DNA of 64,000 nt, from contig NZ_MKKE01000033.1 of the NCBI RefSeq assembly GCF_001942305.1, positions 186,001-250,000 on the forward strand, written 5' to 3'. The position numbers and the translations under genes are program-made. This document shows positions 34,643 to 44,046 of the stretch, piece by piece; within the stretch, counting starts at the first letter, position 1, and every line of letters starts with the position of its first letter. The notes beneath the pieces were generated by a model, which saw nothing but the letters and a program-made list of their open reading frames with translations, was not told the origin of the DNA and ran no database searches. This stretch comes from Saccharomonospora sp. CUA-673 (GTDB taxonomy: Bacteria; Actinomycetota; Actinomycetes; Mycobacteriales; Pseudonocardiaceae).

Positions 34643-35693
34643 CCGCCGTCCGGCTCGCCCCGGCCGCGCACGAACCGGCCCAGGACGGGCAGCATCAGCA
34701 GTGCGATGAACACGCGGACGAGTTGCATCGCGATGACCAGGCCGACGTTGGTCGCCGAGCCGAGCGCCACGGCGGTGACGGCGGGCAGGCCGCCGGGTGT
34801 GGTCGCGAGGTAGCCGTCGAGCATGCTGATGCCCGCGATGTCGGCGAAGCCGAACCCGATCGCGGCGCACACGGCGACGCTGAGCACGACCTGCACGAGC
34901 ACCAGCGGCATGAGCATGACGAGCCGCCGCAGGGTCGCCCTGGTGAACGACAGTCCCACCATGACGCCGATGAGGCCGTAGCCGACGGCGAGCACCGGTT
35001 CGGGTGTCGCGGTGGTGGTGAACAGTCCCGACGCCGCCAGTGCCGCCGCGATGACGAGCGGCACGACGAGGCCGGAGGCGGTGAACCGCACGACGCTCGT
35101 CACGGCGAACCCGGCGGCCAGCGCCACCGCGGTGAACGCCAGCCCGGACCAGCCGGCGCCGGTCGCCTCGACGTCGCGTCGCGTCCGCGCCGAGGACCGT
35201 CGACACCACCGGCAGGGTCAGCAGGATGAACAGCACCCGGAAGTACTGCACGGCCAGCACGGTGACCTCGTCGGCGCCGACCTCGCGAGCCGAGGCCGAC
35301 ACCCCGGACGCGCCGCCCGCGATCGAGGCGAACACGGCCGTCGAGGCGTCGACGTGCGGGGACAGCCGCAGCACCTGCCCGATGCCCATGGTCACCAGCA
35401 GCGTCAGCACCACGCCGGACAGCAGCAGCACCGGCTGGGCGGCGAGGGTACGCAGGAGGCCGGCGTCCAACATGGAGCCGGCGGCGACGCCGATGACGGC
35501 CATGCCGGTGCGCCGCCCGACGTTCGGCAGAGTGATCTCGTGGCGCCCGGCCAGTCACCACGGCGCCGGCGACGACGCCCGCGAACAGGTACGGCGACGG
35601 CAGTCCCGCCACGGCGAACAGCGCGGACGCCGCGCCGAAGACCACCACCAGCCCGGCCCACGCGCGCAGCCGCCCACCTGCTCGATCGATCAC
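34639..35693 (-). CDS. AbrB-family permease ('ammonia monooxygenase' family), two frameshifts
   Basis: About 350 aa in three frames. It starts MIDRAGGRLRAWAGLVVVFGAASALFA and has about ten membrane helices. The frame shifts near 35556 (one extra base gives VVLAGRHEITLPNVGRRTGMAVIGVAAG) and near 35177 (one extra base gives GADATDVEATGAGWSGLAFTAVALAAGF). Two repeats of the family are seen: GIGQVLRLSPHVDASTAVFASIAGGASGVSASAREVGADEVTVLAVQYFRVL and SMLDGYLATTPGGLPAVTAVALGSATNVGLVIAMQLVRVFIALL. It ends over the stop of the convergent dehydrogenase gene. It is a probable transporter or regulator of unknown substrate. Confidence 0.85.
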
Positions 35694-35748
35694 CGGCCCA
35701 CCCTAAGCGCACTGCTTGAGTCGCCGGCGGCGGTTCGCCGGCCGCGGT

Positions 35749-36156
35749 TCACCAACCCCACGTGCGAGTGGGGGTGATCGTGATGCGCGTCGACAGTGCG
35801 GCGTCGAATCCGGCGCGGTCGTAGCCGAGTCCGGCGTAGAGGTGTTCGTACTTGTCCAGGAATCCGGGCATGGCCGACGCGCGCGGCCCGTCGGCATCGA
35901 CCTCGGCGGTCCCGTCGATCACCCGCACGTTCCGGGCGTGCGCGTCGGTGGGGAAACTCAGCACGACGTGCCGATTCCGGGCGAGGTGCCGAACCTTCGC
36001 CGCCCGCGGCGCAGAGAACGTCACGAGCCTCCCGTCGTCGACGACGAACCACACCGGACGCACCGTCGGCCGACCGGCCGCGGTCACCGTCCCCAGCCAC
36101 ACGACCATGTCGCCGGCATGATCCGCCAACGCCCGTCTCAGCTCCGTATCGGGCAA
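35749..36156 (-). CDS. PPOX-fold (pyridoxamine-phosphate-oxidase-like) flavin/F420-binding protein
   Basis: 135 aa. The start must be TTG 36156, the only start codon after an in-frame TGA; GGGGAG lies directly before it. The split beta-barrel features are VVWLGTVTAAGRPTVRPVWFVVDDGRLVTFS, KVRHLARNRHVVLSFPTD and VRVIDGTAEVDADG. The C-terminal pattern YDRAGFDAALSTRITITPTRTWGW fits the actinobacterial TIGR03667/Rv3369-type group, which bind F420 or a flavin. The substrate is unknown. It is divergent from the amidase with 122 bp between them. Confidence 0.85.
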   Translation of the reverse strand: MPDTELRRALADHAGDMVVWLGTVTAAGRPTVRPVWFVVDDGRLVTFSAPRAAKVRHLARNRHVVLSFPTDAHARNVRVIDGTAEVDADGPRASAMPGFLDKYEHLYAGLGYDRAGFDAALSTRITITPTRTWGW

Positions 36157-36278
36157 CTCCCCACCCCCTGGTCGTCACAACACTGCCCGGACGTCCATTC
36201 TCCCACGCGTTGACACCCCACGACGGCGCTCGTAACTTCGCCACAGGCGACGGATCGACCGCGAATCGAGGAGCCGGC

Positions 36279-37799
36279 ATGTCGATACCTCCCCCGGACA
36301 ACGACCGACTGGCCGAACTCGACGAACATTTCTCCTTCGGACTGACGCCCGCGGAACTGGCCGAGTTCGCGCCTGCGGTGGCGGGCACGCTCGGTGCACC
36401 GGAACGGGTCGAGCAGCTCTACGCCGCGTCCGCGCCGGCACCGCCCGAACGGGACTGGTCCGAACCGGCCGACAACCCGTTCGGCGCCTGGTACGTCACG
36501 ACGTCGATCGAGGGCGCCGCGGGCGGTCCGCTCGCCGGCCGCACGGTGGCGGTCAAGGACAACGTCGCGGTCGCCGGCGTGCCGATGATGAACGGCTCGC
36601 GCACGGTCGAGGGTTTCGTGCCTTCCCGCGATGCGACCGTGGTGACCCGCCTGCTGGAGGCGGGCGCCACGATCACCGGCAAGGCCGTGTGCGAGGACCT
36701 GTGTTTCTCCGGGGGCAGCTTCACGTCCTGGCCGGGGCCGGTGCGCAATCCGTGGGACACCGCGCGCAACGCGGGCGGTTCGTCGTCGGGCAGCGCGGCA
36801 CTGGTCACCAGCGGCGCGGTCGACCTCGCGCTCGGCGGCGACCAGGGCGGTTCGGTGCGGATGCCGAGCGCGTTCTGCGGCGGGGTCGGACACAAGCCGA
36901 CGCACGGACTCGTGCCGTACACCGGCGCGTTCCCCATCGAGCAGACGATCGACCACCTCGGGCCCATGACGCGGACGGTCGCCGATGCGGCCGCGATGCT
37001 CGACGTGCTCGCCGGCGTCGACGGTTACGACCCGCGGCAGCCGACGCACCTGGACCGCGTCGACCACCTGGCCGCGTTGACCGGCGACGTCACCGGCATG
37101 CGTGTGGGCGTCCTGTCCGAGGGGTTCGGGCTCGACGGCGCCGAACCGGGGGTCGACGACGCGGTGCGGTCCGCGATCGACACGCTGCGGGAGGCGGGCG
37201 CGATCGTCGAGGAGGTGTCGATCCCGTGGCACGCCGACGCGATGGCGGTGTGGAACGTCATCGCCACCGAGGGCGCGGCGTTCCAGATGGTCGACGGCAA
37301 CGCCTACGGCATGAACTCGTGGGGTCTCTACGACCCCGAACTCATCGCGCACTACGCCGCGAACCGGATCACCCACGGCGCCGAACTGTCGAAGACGGTC
37401 AAGCTCGTCGGATTGTCCGGGCGCTACACGTTCGAAGTCGGTGGCGGCAAGTACTACGCCATGGCGCGCAACCTGGCGTACGAACTGCGCAGGGCCTACG
37501 ACGACGCCCTGAGCACCCACGACGTCCTCGTCATGCCCACGGTGCCCTACACCGCGCGTCCGCTGCCCGATCCGGACGCACCGCTCGAGATGTACCTGTC
37601 GACGGCGCTGAGCATGCTGGCCAACTGCGCCCCGTTCGACGTGTCGGGCCACCCGGCGTGCACGGTGCCGGCCGGCCTGGTGAACGGCCTCCCGACAGGC
37701 CTGATGATCGTCGGCGGGCGCTTCGCCGACGCCACCGTCCTCACCGTCGCCGACGCCTACGAGAAGTCCGTCGGCGGCTTCCCCACCCCACCCGCCTGA
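36279..37799 (+). CDS. Amidase-signature-family amidase
   Basis: 506 aa from ATG 36279 (GAGGAG upstream). The Ser-cisSer-Lys triad is visible: Lys in TVAVKDNVAVAG, Ser in NAGGSSSGSAALVTSG, nucleophile Ser in GGDQGGSVRMPSAFCG. The GGDQGGSVRMPS form is typical of the nitrile-pathway/enantioselective amidases rather than GatA (GGDTGGSIR). It hydrolyses an amide to acid and ammonia. The N-terminal ~80 residues form the helical lid. It lies next to, and converges on, the nicotinate operon; supply of pyridine carboxylates from amides is a possibility with no direct evidence. Confidence 0.9.
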   Translation: MSIPPPDNDRLAELDEHFSFGLTPAELAEFAPAVAGTLGAPERVEQLYAASAPAPPERDWSEPADNPFGAWYVTTSIEGAAGGPLAGRTVAVKDNVAVAGVPMMNGSRTVEGFVPSRDATVVTRLLEAGATITGKAVCEDLCFSGGSFTSWPGPVRNPWDTARNAGGSSSGSAALVTSGAVDLALGGDQGGSVRMPSAFCGGVGHKPTHGLVPYTGAFPIEQTIDHLGPMTRTVADAAAMLDVLAGVDGYDPRQPTHLDRVDHLAALTGDVTGMRVGVLSEGFGLDGAEPGVDDAVRSAIDTLREAGAIVEEVSIPWHADAMAVWNVIATEGAAFQMVDGNAYGMNSWGLYDPELIAHYAANRITHGAELSKTVKLVGLSGRYTFEVGGGKYYAMARNLAYELRRAYDDALSTHDVLVMPTVPYTARPLPDPDAPLEMYLSTALSMLANCAPFDVSGHPACTVPAGLVNGLPTGLMIVGGRFADATVLTVADAYEKSVGGFPTPPA

Positions 37800-37843
37800 T
37801 CCGCCGCCGGAGGGGTGGCCCGCCGGAAGGGGGCCGCGGTGGC

Positions 37844-38742
37844 TCAGCGGATCGACAGCAGACACTCCCGGAGGACCGACACGCTCTCCACCGGTCGGTC
37901 CCAGAACACCATGTGCCCCGCAGCCGGAACCTCCACCACAGCGGCCGACGGGTGGGCCCGACGTGCCTCCGCCGCCCCATCGGCGGTCACCACGGGACTC
38001 TCCCCGCCGTACACGAGCGTCGTCGGCCCGGAGACGTGCGGCCACGTGGTGAAGAAGTCCTCGGACTCGAACCCGGCGTGCGTCGCCTCGAGGGCCGTGC
38101 GCGAACAGGACGCGAGCCAGCGTGCGCGCAGTTCCTGTTCCCGGCGTGGCCACCGGGACCACACCTGCGCCACCTCGTCGGCCGTCGTGCCCCGGCGGGC
38201 CTGCTCGAGCTGCCCGAGGAACGCCTGCAGGGTTGTGGGGTACGTCCCGCGGCCCGGCCCGCTCATCGGCGGGTCGACCAGAACCGTGCCCCGCAGGTCG
38301 CCCGTGCCTCCGCAGCGGCGACCGCGGCGATGCGCGCTCCCATCGAATGTCCCACCAGAATCGGCTCGCCCAACCCGAGTCCCGCGATGACGGCGTCCAC
38401 ATCGGAGGCGTAGGTGGCCAGGTCGTAGCCCAGCAGTGCGCCGTCGGTCTCCGGGGCGCTGTCCGACAGTCCCCGCCCTCGCACGTCGAGGATCAGGGGC
38501 CGAACCAGGTCGGTCAGTTCCCGTGCGACGAAATCCATGGTCACGGCGGGGCTCGTGATTCCCGGAATGATGAGCACCGGAACTGCGTCCGATGGTCCGT
38601 AGTCGAGGACGTGCAGGCGCACCGATCCGGCGGTGACCCACCGGCTGGTCGCCGGGATGTCGGCGAGATCGGCCAGTGCAGGCTGGCTGATAGTGCGTGC
38701 GGTCGGCGCCTCGACGGAGATCGGCGGGACGGCTGTACTCAC
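37844..38742 (-). CDS. nicD: Alpha/beta hydrolase, probable N-formylmaleamate deformylase (NicD-like), one frameshift
   Basis: About 299 aa from GTG 38742 (GAGG 8 bp upstream). It starts TSRWVTAGSVRLHVLDYGPSDAVPVLIIPGITSPA. Oxyanion region IIPGITSP, strand LILDVRGRGLSDS, nucleophile elbow VGHSMGARIA, acid region TTLVYGGESPVV, and catalytic His AAGHMVFWDRP are present. The frame shifts near 38304; one added base gives AEAPGDLRGTVLVDPPMSGPG, a normal join. The NicD assignment (hydrolysis of N-formylmaleamate to maleamate and formate) rests on its place as the last gene of an operon with NicX-, NicC-, NicF- and NicE-like genes. Alone it would be an unspecific hydrolase. Confidence 0.8.
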
Positions 38743-38812
38743 GAAAACCACCTCGTACTCGGGAATGCTGTGTTCTCTCCTGAGGGACCCCGGCGGGTCG
38801 ACGCTTCCCGCG

Positions 38813-39475
38813 TCAACCGATCGACCGGAGGTAGCGCAGTGCCTCGGCCAGTCCGACCACGTCGGCGTACTTGGCGTGCAGGTCGAACAACGCCGCCTCG
38901 TGCGGCCCCTGGGCGCGGTCGCCGCATCCGTCGCGGACCACCAGCGTGTTCAGTCCCGATTGGACGGCGTCGACCGCGGTCGCGCGAACACAGCCGGACG
39001 TCGTGGCCCCGCAGACCACCGCCGTGTCGACCCCCAGTCCGGTCAGCAGCGCGGCCAAGCCTGTGCTGTGGAAGGCCGACGCGCCCTTCTTCACCACGAG
39101 GTGGTCGGTGTCGATCACGTCGAGGCGCGGATCGAGCGCGACGGCGTCGCTCCCGTCAGTCAACGCACGCATACCCGGGGCCTTGCGCAGCCACGCGATA
39201 CTGTCGCCACCCGCCTCGGCCGGTGTGTAACTGATCGCCGTGTAGATCACCGGGACGCCGGCGCGCCGCGCCTGTGCCACCAGTTCGGCACTCGCCGCGA
39301 CCTCCGCAGTGAGGTCGGCGCCCGAGGGGAACGCCGGTTCGGTGAAACCCCGGGTCAGGTCCACGACGATCACCGCGGGCCGTGGTCCGCGAGGGACGTG
39401 TGCTCCGAACCCGGCGCGGGCGTAGGTCTCGTCGGTCGCGGCGCCGTGCAGACCGGACGGGTCATCGGCGGCCAT
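38813..39475 (-). CDS. nicF: Isochorismatase-family amidohydrolase, probable maleamate amidase (NicF-like)
   Basis: 220 aa; AAGGAG lies 7 bp before the ATG. The cysteine-hydrolase triad is Asp in VIVVDLTRGFTEP, Lys in LVVKKGASAFHST, and Cys in VVCGATTSGCVRATAVDA. The family includes nicotinamidase, N-carbamoylsarcosine amidase and maleamate amidohydrolase; the length and TTSGCVRATA pattern fit the last two. In this operon it should convert maleamate to maleate and ammonia. It is 15 bp from the CoxG-like gene and 70 bp from nicD. Confidence 0.88.
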   Translation of the reverse strand: MAADDPSGLHGAATDETYARAGFGAHVPRGPRPAVIVVDLTRGFTEPAFPSGADLTAEVAASAELVAQARRAGVPVIYTAISYTPAEAGGDSIAWLRKAPGMRALTDGSDAVALDPRLDVIDTDHLVVKKGASAFHSTGLAALLTGLGVDTAVVCGATTSGCVRATAVDAVQSGLNTLVVRDGCGDRAQGPHEAALFDLHAKYADVVGLAEALRYLRSIG

Positions 39476-39490
39476 GCTGCAACTCCTTGA

Positions 39491-40132
39491 TCAAGCGATT
39501 CTGACCGCGCAGCCGGCCGAGCAACCAGCCTGGACGAATGCCACCGCCGCCACACCGGCAAGGGGTGCGTAGCGCCGTATTCCGGGCGGGACGAGCATGG
39601 CCAGTCCGTCGACGGCATCCGGCTGGACAGCGGGCTCGCCTGCTGTCCCCGCAGACTGCACAGGCTCGGCAATCGCCGTCGCACCGGCAGGCTGCTGCAG
39701 CAGCTCGCCGAGGTTGCGGGCGAACTGGTCGAGCAGGCGCGTGGACACCGAACTGATCGCGCCCTTGCCGAACTGTGCGATCTTCCCGCGTACCGACAGG
39801 TCGGTGCGCAGGTCCATCCTCGCGCCGCCGGAGGCCTCTCCGACAACGAGCGTCACGTCGGCCTCCGCGTCACCGTTGCCGTGCGCATCCGCTCCTCGTG
39901 CCGACAGGCGCAGCGTTCGCGCCCCCTCGTCGACGTCGGTGAAGCGCACCGTACCCGCGTAGGTCGCACTAATCGGGCCGACCTTGAAGCGCACCCTCCC
40001 GCGGTAGGCTTCACCCTCCTGTCCCTCCAGGGTCGCCCCGGGCAGGCAGGTTACGACCCGTTCGACGTCGTTGATCAAGGCGAACACGGCGTCCGGTTCG
40101 GCCGGTACGTCGATGTGGTTCTCCAGAATCAC
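39491..40132 (-). CDS. CoxG-like SRPBCC protein of the molybdenum hydroxylase
   Basis: 213 aa from GTG 40132, overlapping the iron-sulfur subunit stop (GTGA), with AAGGAG upstream. It reads ILENHIDVPAEPDAVFALINDVERVVTCLPGATLEGQEGE, the CoxG signature (CxPG), then a beta sheet and a C-terminal helix RLLDQFARNLGELLQ. A linker and a hydrophobic end (YAPLAGVAAVAFVQAGCSAGCAV) follow that could anchor it to the membrane. CoxG proteins assist or tether xanthine-dehydrogenase-family hydroxylases. Its gene lies directly after the three hydroxylase subunits. Confidence 0.88.
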   Translation of the reverse strand: MILENHIDVPAEPDAVFALINDVERVVTCLPGATLEGQEGEAYRGRVRFKVGPISATYAGTVRFTDVDEGARTLRLSARGADAHGNGDAEADVTLVVGEASGGARMDLRTDLSVRGKIAQFGKGAISSVSTRLLDQFARNLGELLQQPAGATAIAEPVQSAGTAGEPAVQPDAVDGLAMLVPPGIRRYAPLAGVAAVAFVQAGCSAGCAVRIA

Positions 40133-40692
40133 GCTGCTCCTTCCTTCCCCGCCGCAGCGTCGTCCGATGTGGAATGCCGATATCCCAGCCGGTCACCGCA
40201 CGCACCGGCTCGCCCGCACGACCTCCGCCTCTCGGCCGTGGCGGTCACGGCGTCGACGATCGTCTGGTATCCCGTGCAGCGGCACAGATTCGCCGACACG
40301 GCCTCCCGGACCTCCTGTCGATCCGCATCCGGTTGTTGGGTGAGGAACCCCTCGGCCAACATGAGGAAGCCGGGCGTGCAGAACCCGCATTGCAGTCCGT
40401 GATGCTCGCTGAACGCCTGTTGCAGATCGGACAGGTCACCGTCGTCGTCCAACGACTCCACCGTGCGCACCGCGCGGTTCTCGGCCTGCACGGCGAACAT
40501 CAGGCAGGCCCGTACCGGCTCTCCGTCGACGAGGATCGTGCACGTCCCGCATACGCCGTGCTCGCAGCCGGCATGCGCACCCGTGAGCCCGAGGTCCTGG
40601 CGCAACACGTCCAGCAGCGTCTTCCGCGGCTCGACCAGCACCTCGTGCGCGGTGTCGTTCACGGTGAGTTCGATCAGCTGCCGGGTCACCAT
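40129..40692 (-). CDS. [2Fe-2S] small subunit of xanthine-dehydrogenase-family hydroxylase (probable nicotinate hydroxylase)
   Basis: 187 aa. The plant-ferredoxin cluster is CEHGVCGTCTILVDGEPVRAC and the second all-helical cluster is CGFCTPGFLMLA ... ANLCRCTGYQTIVDA. Both are complete, giving two [2Fe-2S] centres that pass electrons from the Mo site to FAD. The C-terminal ~35 residues are a non-conserved basic/acidic tail. The start overlaps the large-subunit stop, and the stop overlaps the CoxG start. The substrate is inferred as nicotinate from the operon. Confidence 0.93.
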   Translation of the reverse strand: MVTRQLIELTVNDTAHEVLVEPRKTLLDVLRQDLGLTGAHAGCEHGVCGTCTILVDGEPVRACLMFAVQAENRAVRTVESLDDDGDLSDLQQAFSEHHGLQCGFCTPGFLMLAEGFLTQQPDADRQEVREAVSANLCRCTGYQTIVDAVTATAERRRSCGRAGACGDRLGYRHSTSDDAAAGKEGAA

Positions 40693-43112
40693 CGGCTGCC
40701 CTCCTTCGTACCGGCTGTGTCCGCGGCGCCGTCGAGTGCATCCAGGACCACTTCGGGATGCACCGGTGTCGTGTCCAGTTCGACGCCCGTGTCACGCAGC
40801 GCGTCGTTGACGGCGTTCAACACCGCCGCGGGCGCACCGATCGTGCCGCCCTCGCCGACACCCTTCGCCCCGTTCTCGGTGAACCCGCTGGGTGTTTCGA
40901 GATGCGTGATCGACACATCCGGAATCTCGGTTGCGGTCGGCACGAGGTAGTCGATGAAGCTCGCCGCCGAGGGTTCGCCGTTGTCGGCGTAGGTCACCTC
41001 TTCGAAGAGCGCACCGGCGATGCCCTGGGCGATGCCACCGCGGCACTGCCCGTCGACGACCTTCGGGTTGATCAGCACACCACAGTCCTCGGCGCAGGCG
41101 TATCGCAGGATCGACACCTGGCCGGTGTCCCGGTCGAGCTCGACGACCACGGCGTGCGTGGCGTTGGAGAACGTCCCGTCGCCCGGCACGTCGAAGCTGG
41201 CCGTCGCCGTGAGGGTTGGTTCGACGTCCTTCGGCAGCAGATGGCTGCGCAGGTAGGCAACATCGGCGATGTCCTCATAGGACACTCGGCGTTCGGCGTC
41301 GTCGAGGGTGACGACGCCGCCGTCCCCGTCGAGTGCGACATTGTCCCGGCGGGTCTCCAGCAGATGCGCGCCGATCGCGCACAGCACCTCGCCGAGTCGG
41401 CCCGCCGCCAGCGACACCGCCGAGCCACCGATCGTCGCCGACCGGGACGCGAACGTGCCCCATCCGTAGGCGATCCGCTCCGTGTCGCCCTGGCGCAGTT
41501 TGATCTTCTCGATCGGCAGGCCGAGCCGGTCGGCGACGATCTGCGCGAGCGTCGTCTCGTGCGACTGCCCGTGGTTCATGGTCCCACTCGTGACCACGAC
41601 GGATCCGGACGTGTCCATCCGGATCTCGGAGATGTCGAAGCCCGGCACGACCCGCATCTTGCGTTGCGCGAACGCCCCCGACCCGTAGCCCGTGCGTTCG
41701 GAGAAGCACGCGTAGCCGATGCCGACACACCGGCCACGGGCTGCCGCCTCGTCGCGAACGCGGTACCACCCCTCGTCGCGCAGCGTCGCCTCCGCCAGTT
41801 CGAGGGTCTCGCGGTAGGTACCCGGGTCGTAGGTGACGTTGTTGATGCCGGTGTAGGGGAACTCGGTGATCACGTTGCGACGGCGGATCTCGACCGGGTC
41901 GAGGCCGAGTTCGCGGCCAGCACGGTCCATCACCCGTTCCATGGCAAGGACGTACTGGGGCCTGCTGACCCCGCGATACGGGGCCGTCGGGGCCTTGTTG
42001 CTCGTCATGGCCCGCGCATGCACCCGGTAGGCCGGAACCCGATAGACGCCGGGCATCTCGGCCGAGGCCATCAGCGGTTCGATCCCGGCGGTGAACGGAT
42101 AGCACGAGTACGCGCCCATATCGCACACGACGTCGACGTCGAGCGCGGTGATCCGGCCGTCGGCGTCGAACGCGGCGCGGGTGCGGTAGCGCTGCTCGCG
42201 GGCGAGGAACGCCGCCGTCAGAGCTTCGGCCCGGTCCTCAACCCATTTCACGGGAACACCGAGCCGTTTCGCGGCGGCGGCCACGGCGATCTCCTCACGC
42301 CCGACCACGCATTTCTGGCCGAATCCACCGCCCATGTCGGGCACCGTGACCCGCACCGACCGTTCCGCCAGCTTCAGCGACCGGGCCAACACCGTCCGGA
42401 CCTGGTGTGGAACCTGGGTGCAGGTCTGCACCAGCAGCTGATCGTCGTGCTCCTCCCATGAGGCGACCACGCCGCGGGTCTCCAACGGGAGCGCGTTCTG
42501 CCTCCCGCTGCGCGTGGTCACGTCGACGACACAGCCCTCGCGCTGCGCCGCCGTGAACGCCTCGTCCACGCCCGGGGTGTCGAACATCGACACATCGACG
42601 AGCACATTGCCGCTCGCCTCGTCGTGCACCAGCGGTGCGTCGGGCGCGAACGCGGAGTCTTCGTCGACGACCGCGCCGAGATCCTCGTAGTCGACCACCG
42701 CCGCCTCGACCCCGTCCTCGGCCGCGTACGGGTCACGGGCAATCACGATGGCGATCGGTTCGCCCGCGAAGCGAACCTTGTCCTTCGCGAGCACGGGCAT
42801 GGCGGTCGGGGTGAACTCCTCGGGTGGCCGGTCGAGCAGGGCCACGATGTCCCCGAGCGCGAGGTCCTCGGCGGTGTAGACCGCGATGACACCCTCGACC
42901 GCACGTGCAGCCGACAGGTCGACGGCGGTGATCCTGCCGTGCGCGATCGAGGCACGGACGAAGGCGACGTGGAGCATGCCGGGCAGCTCGATGTCGCCGA
43001 CGAACCTTCCCCGGCCCCGCAGGAGACGCGGATCCTCCCTCCGCGGCACGGACGCGCCGACCCAACGTCCTCGCCTGCCGTCGAATCCTGGTGCTCGTTC
43101 GGTCCCCGTCAA
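40686..43112 (-). CDS. Molybdopterin-binding large subunit of xanthine-dehydrogenase-family hydroxylase (probable nicotinate hydroxylase)
   Basis: 808 aa from TTG 43112, chosen because it overlaps the FAD-subunit stop as TTGA, like other junctions here; upstream in-frame starts would run far into that gene. It starts RWVGASVPRREDPRLLRGRGRFVGDIELPGMLHVAFVRAS, then VPDMGGGFGQKC, APYRGVSRPQ, GSGAFAQRKMRV, LRQGDTERIAYGWGTFASRS, and the catalytic Glu in NGAKGVGEGGTIGAPAAVLNA. The AYR-loop differs from form I CO dehydrogenase (no AYRCSFR), so this is not a CO dehydrogenase. It should hydroxylate nicotinate at C6 using water. Confidence 0.92.
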   Translation of the reverse strand: MTGTERAPGFDGRRGRWVGASVPRREDPRLLRGRGRFVGDIELPGMLHVAFVRASIAHGRITAVDLSAARAVEGVIAVYTAEDLALGDIVALLDRPPEEFTPTAMPVLAKDKVRFAGEPIAIVIARDPYAAEDGVEAAVVDYEDLGAVVDEDSAFAPDAPLVHDEASGNVLVDVSMFDTPGVDEAFTAAQREGCVVDVTTRSGRQNALPLETRGVVASWEEHDDQLLVQTCTQVPHQVRTVLARSLKLAERSVRVTVPDMGGGFGQKCVVGREEIAVAAAAKRLGVPVKWVEDRAEALTAAFLAREQRYRTRAAFDADGRITALDVDVVCDMGAYSCYPFTAGIEPLMASAEMPGVYRVPAYRVHARAMTSNKAPTAPYRGVSRPQYVLAMERVMDRAGRELGLDPVEIRRRNVITEFPYTGINNVTYDPGTYRETLELAEATLRDEGWYRVRDEAAARGRCVGIGYACFSERTGYGSGAFAQRKMRVVPGFDISEIRMDTSGSVVVTSGTMNHGQSHETTLAQIVADRLGLPIEKIKLRQGDTERIAYGWGTFASRSATIGGSAVSLAAGRLGEVLCAIGAHLLETRRDNVALDGDGGVVTLDDAERRVSYEDIADVAYLRSHLLPKDVEPTLTATASFDVPGDGTFSNATHAVVVELDRDTGQVSILRYACAEDCGVLINPKVVDGQCRGGIAQGIAGALFEEVTYADNGEPSAASFIDYLVPTATEIPDVSITHLETPSGFTENGAKGVGEGGTIGAPAAVLNAVNDALRDTGVELDTTPVHPEVVLDALDGAADTAGTKEGSRW

Positions 43113-44011
43113 CGCTCCGCTCCCATCGTCCACGCCTCCGTCAGTGCACGTTCCACCAGGGTCCGCACCAGGCGTTTCCGATACGCCGCGCTCCCCGCCG
43201 CATCCGACGGCGGATCCACCGCTGCAGCCGCCGCAGCACCGCACGCCTCGAACAGCGCGGGACCGGCTGGGCCTTCTGCCAGCACAGCCTCCGCCTCCGG
43301 CACCTGCACCGGGGCCGGCGCGACCCCGCCGAGGACGACCCGGCCCGGCACCACACCGTTCACCGCCCCGTCGCCCGATTCGTCACCGTCGAGTGCGACC
43401 GCGACGTCGACGGTGGCGAAGTCCCCGTGTCGACGAGCGAACTCCGTCAACGACGCGCGACGGGCACCACGGGTGAACTGCACCTCGGTGACGACCTCGT
43501 CGGGTTCCACGGCCGTCGTGTAGAAACCGTGGAACATGTCCGAGGCCGGGATCCTCCGCGTGCCGGCGGGCCCTTCGGCGACGACGACGGCATCCAGGAG
43601 CAGCGCCAGCAGGCACCATTCGGCCGTGGCGTCGCCGTGGACGATGCTTCCGGCCACCGTGCCCCGAGAGCGGATCGGCAGATGTCCGACCCACCGCATC
43701 GCCTCGGCAAGCACCCCGAAGTGCGACCCGAGCGTGTCGCCGGCGAGTTCGATCTCCCGGTGCGTCACGAGCGCCCCGACCCGCAGCGTGTCGCCGTCCA
43801 ACCGGATGCTCCGCAGCTCCGGCTCCCGGCGGAGACCACCGAGGTCCACCAGGACGGTCGGCCGGGCGAGCCGGAAGTTCATCATCGGCATCAAACTCTG
43901 ACCTCCGGCGATGAGTTTCGGCTCCTCCCCCGCCGAGACCAGCTCCCGGAGGAGGTGCACGGCGTCGGCGACGTCGTGTGCACGGTGGTATGCGAACGCG
44001 GCGGGCTTCAC
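43109..44011 (-). CDS. FAD-binding medium subunit of xanthine-dehydrogenase-family hydroxylase
   Basis: 300 aa from GTG 44011 (AGGAGG upstream). It starts KPAAFAYHRAHDVADAVHLL. FAD-binding motifs are LIAGGQSLMPMMNFRLARP (AGGQS) and TVAGSIVHGDATAEW (the T-x-GGS-x-x-H-x-D type). A C-terminal CO_deh_flav_C domain starts TEVQFTRGARRASLTEFARRHGDFATVDVAVAL. It passes electrons from the [2Fe-2S] centres to an external acceptor. The stop overlaps the large-subunit start. Three separate subunits plus CoxG differ from the two-component NicAB of Pseudomonas putida, which uses cytochrome c domains. Confidence 0.92.
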   Translation of the reverse strand: MKPAAFAYHRAHDVADAVHLLRELVSAGEEPKLIAGGQSLMPMMNFRLARPTVLVDLGGLRREPELRSIRLDGDTLRVGALVTHREIELAGDTLGSHFGVLAEAMRWVGHLPIRSRGTVAGSIVHGDATAEWCLLALLLDAVVVAEGPAGTRRIPASDMFHGFYTTAVEPDEVVTEVQFTRGARRASLTEFARRHGDFATVDVAVALDGDESGDGAVNGVVPGRVVLGGVAPAPVQVPEAEAVLAEGPAGPALFEACGAAAAAAVDPPSDAAGSAAYRKRLVRTLVERALTEAWTMGAER

Positions 44012-44046
44012 GATGGGCGACCTCCTGGTTCGTCCGGCGGTGACAC

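Noticed and set aside
40129..44011. Aerobic carbon-monoxide dehydrogenase (CoxSML)
   Set aside because: Subunit types and CoxG match the superfamily, but the large subunit lacks the AYRCSFR active-site loop and the operon is full of pyridine-ring degradation enzymes.
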